64,000 bases of DNA from Mycolicibacterium aichiense (GTDB lineage Bacteria > Actinomycetota > Actinomycetes > Mycobacteriales > Mycobacteriaceae), in the NCBI RefSeq assembly GCF_010726245.1, contig NZ_AP022561.1, forward strand, positions 2,976,001 through 3,040,000. The letters run 5' to 3'. Both the position numbers and the translations under genes were made by a program. The notes beneath the pieces are model-generated. The model was given only the letters and a program-made list of their open reading frames with translations, ran no database searches and was not told the DNA's origin. This document shows positions 1 through 8,011 of this stretch, in pieces. Every line of letters starts with the position of its first letter. Position 1 is the stretch's first letter.

Positions 1-424
1 ACGGGAGGCGGTGCTGGTCCAACTGCATCCCGACCTCGAACGCGACGACGCCCGTCTGGCCCACTTCCTGTCGCTGATCCCCGACTGGATTCGGGTGGCC
101 CTCGAGATGCGTCACCCGTCGTGGGACGACCCGCGTGTCTACGAGCTCCTGGAGCGCCACCACGCCGCCTACGTGGTGATCAGCGGACCCGGTATGCCTT
201 GCGTGCTGCGCGCCACGACCGATCTGGTCTACGTGCGCATGCACGGCCCCGACAGCGCGCCCATCTATGCCGGGGACTACACCGAGGCCGACCTGAATTG
301 GTGGGCCGACCGGATTCGGGAATGGCAGGACCAGCACCGGCGGGTGCTGGTCTATTTCAACAACGACGGGCAGGGTCACGCCGTCTGGAACGCGCTGCGG
401 CTGCGGGAACTACTCGGCGGGTGA
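1..424 (+). CDS. DUF72 (YecE-like) family protein, 5' truncated
   Basis: The reading frame is open from the first base of the window, so the true start lies upstream. The 137+ visible residues carry the C-terminal half of a DUF72/YecE TIM-barrel-like protein: RVALEMRHPSW, then YVRMHGP, and a terminal VLVYFNNDGQGHAVWNA block. These are the usual landmarks of the family. The biochemical role of DUF72 proteins is not established. The stop codon lies inside the 3' end of the convergent downstream gene (15-nt overlap). Family assignment is firm; function is unknown. Confidence 0.85.
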   Translation, partial: REAVLVQLHPDLERDDARLAHFLSLIPDWIRVALEMRHPSWDDPRVYELLERHHAAYVVISGPGMPCVLRATTDLVYVRMHGPDSAPIYAGDYTEADLNWWADRIREWQDQHRRVLVYFNNDGQGHAVWNALRLRELLGG

Positions 425-1153
425 TTCGAGCAGTCTTTGTCGCGCCGTGGCGAATTCGGTGTCGGTAAGGTCGCCGCGGTCGCGCATGGTCTTCAACGTC
501 TGCAGCCGCTCGGCCAGTTCGGGCGGCAGGTCGTCCGGTTGCGGCGCAGCCCGCACGATTGGCTCGTCCGCGATGAGTTCGATGAGCTGCGGGCGGGCCG
601 GATCGATCCGCACCGCCACCCGGTCGTCGGCCTCGGGCAACTCACCCAAGGTGAAGGTCGCCGCCACTTGGGCCTCGTAAGGTGTTGCGCCGTCGAAGCG
701 TTCGACGCGCAGCCGCAACACGCGGCGGCAGGCATCCTTGTTGACCACCACGTTGAACGTCGGCCTGATGACCTCCAGCACGACACCGGCGGCGGCCACC
801 CCGGCGCTGCGCAGCTGATCGACCCGAGACACCGCGACAACCAGCCACGCCGCATAGCCGATGACGACCACGCTCCACAGCACCAGCCACCACACCGAGA
901 GCGGGGTCGTCCAGTCGGCAGCCCATGGCACCGTCGAGGCGATCACCCAGCCGAGCAACGCCGGACGCGGCGACCGGCGTGAAATCGCCAGGAACACAAC
1001 GAACTGCGCGACGTAACCGCCGAGCCAGACACCGAGCACCCAGCCTTTGGCCGAGGTGGCGCCGGCGTGGTCGAGCATCCGGGTGGCGACCAGCGCCGGG
1101 GCGGCGATCAGCACCCACCACAGTGCCGACAGTGTCGCTATGGTCCGCCACAT
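410..1153 (-). CDS. Four-helix membrane protein with C-terminal SHOCT-like segment
   Basis: A 247-residue protein. I chose the ATG at 1153 (MWRTIATLSALWW) because longer in-frame starts would run into the upstream gene and add a non-hydrophobic, cysteine-rich tail. The first ~120 residues contain about four hydrophobic segments, followed by a cytosolic region. The last ~30 residues (LAERLQTLKTMRDRGDLTDTEF split by the usual short-helix spacing) resemble a SHOCT domain, a short oligomerisation module often at protein ends. The gene begins 22 nt after the stop of the fused epimerase-like gene, so the two may be co-transcribed. No enzymatic motif was seen; function unknown. Confidence 0.7.
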   Translation of the reverse strand: MWRTIATLSALWWVLIAAPALVATRMLDHAGATSAKGWVLGVWLGGYVAQFVVFLAISRRSPRPALLGWVIASTVPWAADWTTPLSVWWLVLWSVVVIGYAAWLVVAVSRVDQLRSAGVAAAGVVLEVIRPTFNVVVNKDACRRVLRLRVERFDGATPYEAQVAATFTLGELPEADDRVAVRIDPARPQLIELIADEPIVRAAPQPDDLPPELAERLQTLKTMRDRGDLTDTEFATARQRLLESPAE

Positions 1154-1175
1154 CACCGGGCCACGGTATACCGCG

Positions 1176-3512
1176 TCACACCCGCACCACGTCGCAGGCA
1201 GCTGCCAGCACGGTGACCAGCCCGGAGGATCCGTCGACCCGGACCCGCATGCCGGTACCCAACCCGGCCGCGACCCCGGCGATGAACGGCACACCGAACT
1301 CAGCGGCGAACACGCTCACATCACCCAGCGTGGCACCGCCGTCGGTGAGCACTGCGCCGGGTGTGCCCAGCAGCTCGACCGCGTCGATGTCGGCGCCCGC
1401 GACAACGGCGATGTCCGCGGCTCCCAACCCGAAGTCGGCGGCGGAATCGACCACCCGGACCGTGCCTTCCACCGCGCCGGGGAACAGTCCGGTTCCGTGC
1501 AACTCGTCGCCGACCTGTGCGAGATTCGTCGCGGGGACCGGCGTCCAGGACCCGTCGATGACGGTGGGCAGTCGCACAGCCTGCAACCGCTCACGCTCGG
1601 CGATGCGACGTTTGATACGCAGCCGGGTGTCGGCGGGTAAGGCCAGTGCTTCGTCGACGGTCAGCTCGAAGACGTCGTCGAGCACCGCGATCTTGTCCGC
1701 CGCCACCAGCCTGCGGCCCAATTCCCGTACCGCAAGCCGAAGTTGGTGGGTGTACCGCAGGGTGGTGTCATAGGCCAGCACTCGGCAGGCCTGCGCGGCG
1801 GGCACCGTCGCGTGGTCGTCGGCTCCTGAGCCGTGCAGCCGAGCGGCCGCCGCCAGCAGTGCGTCAGGACGATCACCGAGGACGGGCGTCGCGAGCTCCG
1901 CGGCCCCCGGCCCGCGGTGCCCGAGATGAGCCAGCGCCGAGGCGAACGCACTGGCCAACATCGGCGCGCCGGTGCGGGTGGCCGCCATATCGCCGGCCTC
2001 CAACGCGGCGCGCGCGTACGGATGCGCACGCAGCACCCGCGCCAGCGACGCGACCTCGGCACGAATGCTCATCGGCTGATCCGCCCCGCTCAGCTGCGCC
2101 GGGGCCGCCTCGGCGAGCACGACCGCGAGCGCACTCAACGTCCAACCTTCATGAATTCTGGTACGCAGCAGCCGGATTCGAGCATCGAGCTGGGCATCGC
2201 GCAGCAGCCCGAGCTTGGCGGTGTCGCGCCGTTCGGCGTCGGCGGCGTCGCGGTAGGCCCGCAGGTGGCGGCCGAACATGCGAGCGCCGGCCTGCAGACG
2301 GGTCGTCGACATGGCACCGGTCACCGTGGCGAATGCACCGGGTCCCGCAGTCGGGACATCGGCGGCGGCACGCAACCGCCGCGACAGACCGGCAACGCGG
2401 GCCGGGAGTCGCGACTCGGCGGCCGCGAGGGCCGAGGCGCCCAGATAGATCCGGTGGCCGAAGGACGCGACCAGACGGCTCTCCCATTCACCGGCGACCG
2501 CGCCGCGCACATCCAGCAGCGCGGCCAGCGACCGGCCGGCCAGCCGCAACCCACCCAGATGGAGATCCAGCGACATCGGTGTGAGCGGGCCTGCCGTCGC
2601 TTCACTCAGCGGACCTGCCACGAACACCGGGAAGCGCGGATCGATCCGGTCGTCGAACTCGCCGTCGGCGCCCTCGGGTGCGGCCCTGCCGCCTGCTGCC
2701 CGGGCAACGGTGGTGACCGGCAACGGGACCCGCCCGGGGACGGCGAGTGCGCCGGACCTGCCGATCTTGCGGCCCTGCAGTCCGCGCACCGTGTCGACGA
2801 CGGCATCGGTTGCGCCCCAGCCGCATTCGAATTCCCACTCGGTTCGCAGGGCGGCCAGATCAAACGGCGGGCCCAGCTGCGGCCAGCCGGGCACACCGCG
2901 AACCCTGGGACGCGGGTCGACCCCGCCGAGCAGCCGGGCCGCGGAGACGACGCTGGTGGTGTCCACCCCGGCCAGGTCGACGACACCGGTGCGCTCGGTA
3001 CCGGCGGCAAGGACAAGGAACCGGATCAGATCGTCGACGTGCAGAACGTGAAGCGATCCGGTGGCGTCGGCGTCCAGCAGCGCCGCGACCGACCGGCAGA
3101 CCAGGCCGTCGCACTGGCGGCCCATCGGCGCGGCGATGCGGACCACCAGGTTCGGCGCCCAGCAGGTGCTGACCAGGTCCTCCAGCTGCGCAGAGCCGCG
3201 CGAACCCAACAGGGACAGCGACGGGAACACGATCCGCGCACCGCCGCGCGCGGCGGCGTCACAGACGCGGGCGATATCGGCGGGGCGGGTCAGATCGCGC
3301 CCGTCGGCGGGCAACGGGACGACCACGTCGGCCGCTTCGGCCATCCGGTAGAGCACCGGGTGGCTGGGCGCTGCGGCGACGAACTCGACGCCCGCATCGA
3401 GGTCGCGGTGCGGACGCTCGGCCATGCCGTAGACATCGTGGCCCGCCGCCAGCAGGCTCTGGGCGAGGGCGCGACCCAGCTCTCCGGTGACTTCCGTGAG
3501 CAAGATCCGCAT
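1176..3512 (-). CDS. Fusion protein: NAD-dependent epimerase-like N-terminus plus PEP-utilising-enzyme swivelling domain (Rv2047c-like)
   Basis: 778 residues starting at ATG 3512. Residues ~1-230 form a Rossmann-type extended-SDR/epimerase-like domain: MRILLTEVTGELGRAL at the start, then VVVPLPADGRD. The middle (~290-640) is alpha-helical and matches nothing I recognise. The last ~90 residues resemble the mobile swivelling domain of PEP-utilising enzymes: LFPGAVEGTVRVV, then AVLTDGGATLGD and FGVPFIAG. In active members the segment after the double Gly carries Thr-Ser-His with the phosphorylated histidine. Here it reads ATLGDVSVFA, so the histidine is absent and phosphotransfer is unlikely. 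The architecture recalls mycobacterial Rv2047c (from memory). Role unknown, possibly a scaffold or sensor. Confidence 0.7.
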   Translation of the reverse strand: MRILLTEVTGELGRALAQSLLAAGHDVYGMAERPHRDLDAGVEFVAAAPSHPVLYRMAEAADVVVPLPADGRDLTRPADIARVCDAAARGGARIVFPSLSLLGSRGSAQLEDLVSTCWAPNLVVRIAAPMGRQCDGLVCRSVAALLDADATGSLHVLHVDDLIRFLVLAAGTERTGVVDLAGVDTTSVVSAARLLGGVDPRPRVRGVPGWPQLGPPFDLAALRTEWEFECGWGATDAVVDTVRGLQGRKIGRSGALAVPGRVPLPVTTVARAAGGRAAPEGADGEFDDRIDPRFPVFVAGPLSEATAGPLTPMSLDLHLGGLRLAGRSLAALLDVRGAVAGEWESRLVASFGHRIYLGASALAAAESRLPARVAGLSRRLRAAADVPTAGPGAFATVTGAMSTTRLQAGARMFGRHLRAYRDAADAERRDTAKLGLLRDAQLDARIRLLRTRIHEGWTLSALAVVLAEAAPAQLSGADQPMSIRAEVASLARVLRAHPYARAALEAGDMAATRTGAPMLASAFASALAHLGHRGPGAAELATPVLGDRPDALLAAAARLHGSGADDHATVPAAQACRVLAYDTTLRYTHQLRLAVRELGRRLVAADKIAVLDDVFELTVDEALALPADTRLRIKRRIAERERLQAVRLPTVIDGSWTPVPATNLAQVGDELHGTGLFPGAVEGTVRVVDSAADFGLGAADIAVVAGADIDAVELLGTPGAVLTDGGATLGDVSVFAAEFGVPFIAGVAAGLGTGMRVRVDGSSGLVTVLAAACDVVRV

Positions 3513-3602
3513 GCTGCCACGCCCCTAGTTCCCCCGTCAGACTTCGACTCTAAGCAGGTCGCGGCCAAAAAATGGCCGTTTTCTCGCCTCGGGAGAAGCC
3601 GA

Positions 3603-5069
3603 TCAGGACAGGCTCGCCCGGCCGTCGGCGTGCACCCGGACCTTGGCACCGGCGATGTCTTCGGCCACGGTGACCGCCGCGGCGTCGGCGTCGTCGATGA
3701 CGGCCATCGCGCGGGCGTCGTCCGGGGTCCGCACCGCGAGGAACGCCTTTTCCGGGCGGCCGTCGCGATCGAACGGGGTGGTCCAGGACTCGACGGTGCC
3801 CTCGCCCTCCCATTCGACCACCGCGGTGCGGGTGGGTTCGCGGTCGACCTCGGACTGGACGTCCTCCCAGCGGAAGGCCGCCGGCGGCGGGGTCGCGCTG
3901 TACACCCCGAAGCTGTGCTTGGTGAGGAACCCGCCGTTGGCGGTGATCAGGCCGTACGCGGCGGGGTCGTCGCGCAGCAATCCGGCCATGGTGGCGATGG
4001 AGTGCATGACGTAGTTGTTCCACGGGCCACCGGCGAAGGTCAGCCCGCCGGTGACGGTCAACGGCCGCTGCGGGTCGTCGGTGGCCAGACCCAGTTCGCC
4101 GGCGGCCACCTGTACCGCCGACGGGAAGCACGAGTAGACGTCGACGTGCGCCAGGTCGTCGACGCCGACTCCGGCGAGTTCGAGCGCGCGGCGCCCCGCG
4201 ATCCGGATCGCGGGAGACCGGTGCAGCTCGTGCCGTTCGGCCACCGAGTACGTGTCATGCGAGTCGGTGCCCGCGTACGGGAAGATCCACTGATCGCGCG
4301 GGATCTGCAACGCGGTGGCCTTCTCGGCCGAGCACAGGATGACGACGGCCGCCTGGTTGACCATGTTGTTGGAGTTCATCAGCTTCGGATACGGCCAGCT
4401 GATCATTCGATTGTCCGGTCCGGCCTGCCCGATCTCCTCGGCGCTGCGCGCGTCGCGGCTCCATGCCTGCGGGTTGTCCGCGGCCACCGCGCTGAACCGC
4501 GACCACAACTCCGCGACCCGGCGCTGATGATCGGCCACGCTCTCACCGCGCGCGATCCGCAGCGCCTGCTCGAAGAGCGGGTAGACGTGCGACGGCAGCA
4601 GCAATCCGATGCGCTCTTCGGCGGGGCTGGACATCGGCACCTCGTCCTCGGCGCCCGGCGGCACCGCGACGTCCTCGCCCTGACGGGTCCAGGCAGGCTT
4701 GATTCCGTTGGCCTGCATGCGCTTCCGGTTGCGCCATGTCTCGCCGCCGGCGAGCAGGACGACCTCGGCGCGGCCTTGCTGGATGTCCAGGCAGGCCTGA
4801 TTGACCAGGGACTGCGGTGTGTTACCACCGACCCCGGTGTAGTAGGTCGAGGGATTGCGGGCACCGATCCGCTCGCCGAGCAGCAGACCCGGATCGCGGT
4901 AGCGCCACGACAGCAGGTTGACCACCCGGATGGCGTCGACGGCCTGCAGGACCGTCGGATCGGCGGCCTCGCGCGCGGCCGCGGCCATCAGGTCGACGGG
5001 TTCGATCTGCGCGTCGTCGCGCTGGTTGATCTGTCCCGCCGCGACCAACACCGGCGTCCGAGGATCCAT
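3603..5069 (-). CDS. Thiolase-like protein type 1 (TLP1; Rv1867-like acetyl-CoA acetyltransferase homologue)
   Basis: 488 residues from ATG 5069. The thiolase fold is visible (VLVAAGQINQR, VVLLAGGETW, MNSNNMVNQAAVVILCS, YSCFPSAVQ with Cys314, GGPWNNYVMH). The C-terminal ~100 residues fit the extra TLP1 domain. At the position where thiolases carry the acyl-accepting cysteine the sequence is GGNTPQSLVNQA, with no Cys. Classical two-cysteine thiolase chemistry is therefore doubtful, as also noted for the M. smegmatis TLP1 group. It probably binds acyl-CoA in lipid metabolism. It is divergent from an alpha/beta hydrolase across a palindrome-containing spacer, and is positionally the Rv1867 homologue. 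Confidence 0.82.
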   Translation of the reverse strand: MDPRTPVLVAAGQINQRDDAQIEPVDLMAAAAREAADPTVLQAVDAIRVVNLLSWRYRDPGLLLGERIGARNPSTYYTGVGGNTPQSLVNQACLDIQQGRAEVVLLAGGETWRNRKRMQANGIKPAWTRQGEDVAVPPGAEDEVPMSSPAEERIGLLLPSHVYPLFEQALRIARGESVADHQRRVAELWSRFSAVAADNPQAWSRDARSAEEIGQAGPDNRMISWPYPKLMNSNNMVNQAAVVILCSAEKATALQIPRDQWIFPYAGTDSHDTYSVAERHELHRSPAIRIAGRRALELAGVGVDDLAHVDVYSCFPSAVQVAAGELGLATDDPQRPLTVTGGLTFAGGPWNNYVMHSIATMAGLLRDDPAAYGLITANGGFLTKHSFGVYSATPPPAAFRWEDVQSEVDREPTRTAVVEWEGEGTVESWTTPFDRDGRPEKAFLAVRTPDDARAMAVIDDADAAAVTVAEDIAGAKVRVHADGRASLS

Positions 5070-5099
5070 CGACGGCCCCTATCTGTAGTCGTGACGGCG

Positions 5100-5115
5100 T
5101 TTGACGCCTGTCAAA
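5100..5115. promoter_or_regulatory. Palindrome TTTGAC-N4-GTCAAA in divergent promoter region
   Basis: Perfect 6-bp arms (5100-5105 and 5110-5115) separated by gcct lie between the thiolase-like gene (minus) and the alpha/beta hydrolase (plus). The right arm read on the minus strand gives an exact TTGACA -35 hexamer. A repressor bound here could therefore block the thiolase-like gene's promoter. The regulator is not known. Confidence 0.4.
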
Positions 5116-5185
5116 ACCTAGCATCGGTACGCCGCCGGCCCGATGGGCGGTTCTCCCCGGCCGACGGCCATGTCAGGATGTCGCC

Positions 5186-5932
5186 ATGACGGTCGTTCTG
5201 GTACATGGCAATCCGGAAACCGACGTGATCTGGGGCCCGCTGGTCGAGGCACTCGGTCGCGCCGACGTGGTGCGGTTGTCGCCGCCCGGGTTCGGCGCCC
5301 CGCTGCCCGACGACTTCCCGGCCACGATGGTGGCCTACCGGGACTGGCTCATCGGCGAGTTGGACGGCTTCGATGAGCCCGTCGACCTCGTCGGCCATGA
5401 CTGGGGCGGCGGGCATGTGCTCAATGTCGTCATGAATCGTCCCGAACTGGTCCACAGCTGGGCCACTGACGTGCTGGGGATCCTGCATCCGGATTACGTC
5501 TGGCATGACATGGCGCAGGTGTGGCAGACCCCCGGTGCCGGAGAAGAAGCCATCGAGGCGCTGGCCGCCAGCTCGCACGACGATCGGGTCGCTCTGCTGA
5601 CGGGTATGGGCATCCCGGCCGCCGTCGCCACCGAGCTGTCACTGGCGCAGGGACCCGAGATGGGCCGGGCCATCCTGGCGCTGTACCGCTCGGCCGCGCA
5701 GCCGGCGGTATCCGAGGCGGGCCGGCATCTGGTCAACGCCACCGCCCGGCCGGGACTGTCGCTGTTGGCCACCGAGGACACCTACGTCGGCACCGAGGAG
5801 CAGCGCCGCGCGGCCGCCGAGCAGGCCGGGGCCCGCACCGAGGTGCTCGACGGTCTCGGCCACTGGTGGATGCTGCAGGATCCGGTGCGCGGCGCCACCG
5901 CGCTGACCCGGTTCTGGGACTCACTGGACTGA
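5186..5932 (+). CDS. Alpha/beta hydrolase with Asp nucleophile
   Basis: 248 residues. HGNPE at 7-11 is the oxyanion-hole motif. The nucleophile elbow GHDWGG has Asp72 rather than Ser, as in haloalkane dehalogenases and epoxide hydrolases. Probable acid is Asp198 (ATEDTY) and catalytic His is 226 (GLGHWWM). A soluble hydrolase of this type attacks epoxides, haloalkanes or similar small molecules; the substrate cannot be read from sequence. No signal peptide. A start at 5186 aligns the first beta strand (TVVLVHG) with the family. Confidence 0.8.
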   Translation: MTVVLVHGNPETDVIWGPLVEALGRADVVRLSPPGFGAPLPDDFPATMVAYRDWLIGELDGFDEPVDLVGHDWGGGHVLNVVMNRPELVHSWATDVLGILHPDYVWHDMAQVWQTPGAGEEAIEALAASSHDDRVALLTGMGIPAAVATELSLAQGPEMGRAILALYRSAAQPAVSEAGRHLVNATARPGLSLLATEDTYVGTEEQRRAAAEQAGARTEVLDGLGHWWMLQDPVRGATALTRFWDSLD

Positions 5933-6011
5933 ATTCGCGGCCCGCGTCAGGGTTTGGTTACCGCCTCGGCGGGTAAGCCTAAGCGTCCCCTAACAAGGAA
6001 GTGAGGGCCGC

Positions 6012-6476
6012 ATGGCTGTGCGATCGGGAGTGATTTCAAGGGCCGCTATGACATTCGTCGGCGGTGCCGCGGTGCTGACGCTTGCCGTCGGCTGTGGCGG
6101 AGGCGATGACAGCTCGAAGACGAGCACGTCGACGACGACCACGACGACGTCGCCCACCTCCTCGGTGGTCGTGACGACCAGTCCGGCCGGCGGTGACACC
6201 ACCGCACCCGGTGGCGCGACGGGCACAGCGCCCGGTGGCGTGACGGGCACGGCACCCGGCGTGAACGGCGGCGCGGGCCCCGGTGGCGTGACGGGCACGG
6301 CGCCCGGCGTGGAGGGCGGCGCCGGACCGGGCGGTGTCAGCGGATCGGCTCCAGGTGTCGAGGGCGGCGCCGGACCCGGCGGCGTGAGCGGATCGGCTCC
6401 GGGCGTCCAGGGCGGTGCCGGACCGGGCGGAGCCGGCGGCTGCGTCAACGGCGTGGGCTGCCTGGGAACGGGATAG
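6012..6476 (+). CDS. Small Gly/Pro-rich repeat lipoprotein
   Basis: 154 residues. The N-terminus has basic residues, a hydrophobic stretch (MTFVGGAAVLTLAVG) and a lipobox-like LAVGC with Cys28 as the likely lipidated residue. A Ser/Thr-rich linker (30-57) suited to O-mannosylation follows. Residues 83-140 are a tandem 16-residue repeat, GV[NEQ]GGAGPGGV[ST]G[ST]AP, in three full copies plus a partial one. Two cysteines near the end (144, 150) could pair. An AAGGAAG ribosome-binding-like sequence precedes the ATG. Probably an envelope-anchored surface protein; no catalytic domain. Copy number may vary between strains. Confidence 0.7.
   Translation: MAVRSGVISRAAMTFVGGAAVLTLAVGCGGGDDSSKTSTSTTTTTTSPTSSVVVTTSPAGGDTTAPGGATGTAPGGVTGTAPGVNGGAGPGGVTGTAPGVEGGAGPGGVSGSAPGVEGGAGPGGVSGSAPGVQGGAGPGGAGGCVNGVGCLGTG
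6258..6431 (+). repeat. 48-bp coding tandem repeat
   Basis: Three full 48-bp units and a partial fourth encode the 16-residue Gly/Pro repeat of the lipoprotein. Units 2 and 3 encode identical peptides but differ at synonymous positions, so they are not very recent duplicates. Confidence 0.75.
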
Positions 6477-6531
6477 CACGGGCTAGCACGGCATAGCTCG
6501 GGCTGGCACCGGGTTAACCACACACCTAGCT

Positions 6532-6576
6532 TGAGTGGCCATTCGTGACGCGTACCGCGGCACGGGTGGCCACTCA
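6532..6576. terminator. Bidirectional hairpin terminator between convergent genes
   Basis: Arms TGAGTGGCCA (6532-6541) and TGGCCACTCA (6567-6576) are perfectly complementary over 10 bp. An inner CGTG/CACG pair extends the stem. It sits between the lipoprotein gene and the convergent aldehyde dehydrogenase gene and includes the latter's stop codon. There is no T-tract, which is common in mycobacteria. Confidence 0.6.
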
Positions 6577-8010
6577 GTCGTCTGCGGGTCCGACCCGGTA
6601 GATCGACTTGAGGTCGAAGAACGCGTCCAGTCCCTCCGGGCCCAGCTCGCGGCCGATGCCGCTGGCCTTCACTCCCCCGAACGGCGCACGGAAGTCCAGC
6701 TGGTAGTCGTTGATCCCGACGGTGCCGGTGCGCACCGCGCGGGCGATCTCGGTGGCCCGCTCGTCGTCGGTCGACCACACCGTGCCGGCCAGACCGAACT
6801 CGCTGTCGTTGGCCAGCGCGACGGCCTCGTCGTCACCGTCGTACGGGATCACCGCGAGCACCGGACCGAAGATCTCTTCCTGGGCGATCCGATCGGAGTT
6901 GTCGACGTCGGCGAACACCGTCGGCGAGACGAACCAGCCGCGCGGCTGATCGGCCGGAACCGAGCCGCCCGCAACCAGTTTCGCCGAACTTGCTTTCCCG
7001 GACTCGATGTAGCCCAGCACCCGTTCGCGTTGGCGGGCACTGACCAGCGGACCGATATCGGTCGACTTGTCCAGTGGGTCACCGACGGTGAGCGCACCGA
7101 CCATGCCGACGAGGGCGTCGAGCACCTCGCCGTAGCGCGATCGGGGGGCCAGGATCCGCGAGCTGAGGTGGCAGGTCTGGCCGTTGTTGACGAACGACGC
7201 GTTCCGCAGACCCGTCATGGTGGCGTCGAGGTCGGCGTCGTCGAGGATGATCGCCGCCGACTTTCCGCCCAGCTCCAGGGTGACCGGGCGCAGCAGCCGG
7301 CCGCACACCTCGCCGATCGCACGGCCGGCGACCGTCGACCCGGTGAACGTGACCTTGTCCACGCCCGGATGCGACACCAGGTAGGCGCCGGCGGCCGCAC
7401 CGCCGGGAACGACGTTGAGTACGCCCGCAGGCAGCCCGGCTTCTTCGGCGGCTTGGGCGAACACCAAGGCGTCCAACGCGGTTTCGGGGGCGGCCTTGAG
7501 CACCACCGTGCAGCCGGCCGCCAGCGCGGGCGCCAGCTTGAACGCGGCCAGGGCCTGCGGATAGTTCCATGGCACGATCGCGGCCACCACGCCGACGGCT
7601 TCCCGGCGCACGACGGTGTGCCCGATCATGCTCGGGCGGATCTCCTCGATCGGCGTTTCGGTGATCAGCTGCGCGTAGTAGCGCACCAGAGCGGCCGGAA
7701 ACCGGCCGTTGGCACCGCGCGACAGCGACATCGGCATGCCGTTCTCGCGGCTCACCAGTTCGTCGGTGGATCGGGCGCGGCTCTCCAGGGCCGCAGCGAA
7801 AGCAGTGAGCACGTCGGCCCGGTGATCGGGCGAGGTGGACTGCCACTGCGCGAGCGCGGCCCGCGCGGCGGCCACCGCGGCGTCGATTTCAGCCTCGGTG
7901 GCGCTGGCGCCGTCGCCCAGCGGCTCACCGGTCGCCGCTTCGATCACCGGCTGCACCTGACCGGCTTTGAGGAACTTTCCGTCGACGAAAATCTCTGCGG
8001 CGGTGCTCAT
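6574..8010 (-). CDS. NAD(P)-dependent aldehyde dehydrogenase
   Basis: 478 residues, full length for the ALDH superfamily. PWNY (147-150, with the conserved Asn149), Lys172 (VVLKAAPET), FTGST in the cofactor site, the general base Glu246 in LELGGKS and the nucleophile Cys280 in NNGQTC are all present, so it should be active. It oxidises an aldehyde to the acid; the substrate is not evident. It begins 1 nt after the stop of the upstream CoA-transferase gene on the same strand, so the two form one unit, perhaps converting an aldehyde to an acid that is then activated as a CoA ester. Confidence 0.9.
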   Translation of the reverse strand: MSTAAEIFVDGKFLKAGQVQPVIEAATGEPLGDGASATEAEIDAAVAAARAALAQWQSTSPDHRADVLTAFAAALESRARSTDELVSRENGMPMSLSRGANGRFPAALVRYYAQLITETPIEEIRPSMIGHTVVRREAVGVVAAIVPWNYPQALAAFKLAPALAAGCTVVLKAAPETALDALVFAQAAEEAGLPAGVLNVVPGGAAAGAYLVSHPGVDKVTFTGSTVAGRAIGEVCGRLLRPVTLELGGKSAAIILDDADLDATMTGLRNASFVNNGQTCHLSSRILAPRSRYGEVLDALVGMVGALTVGDPLDKSTDIGPLVSARQRERVLGYIESGKASSAKLVAGGSVPADQPRGWFVSPTVFADVDNSDRIAQEEIFGPVLAVIPYDGDDEAVALANDSEFGLAGTVWSTDDERATEIARAVRTGTVGINDYQLDFRAPFGGVKASGIGRELGPEGLDAFFDLKSIYRVGPADD

Positions 8011-8011
8011 C

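Noticed and set aside
1833..5189. Plus-strand open frame of 1118 codons
   Set aside because: It runs antisense across two well-supported minus-strand genes and has the Arg/Gly/Pro/His-rich composition of a high-GC shadow frame; no motif or start signal.
5955..5995. Possible iron box (GTAAGCCTAAG) before the repeat lipoprotein
   Set aside because: Only one half of the IdeR palindrome is present; the other arm does not match, and the sequence is better explained as part of a weak TTACC-GCC/GGC-GGGTAA hairpin after the hydrolase gene.
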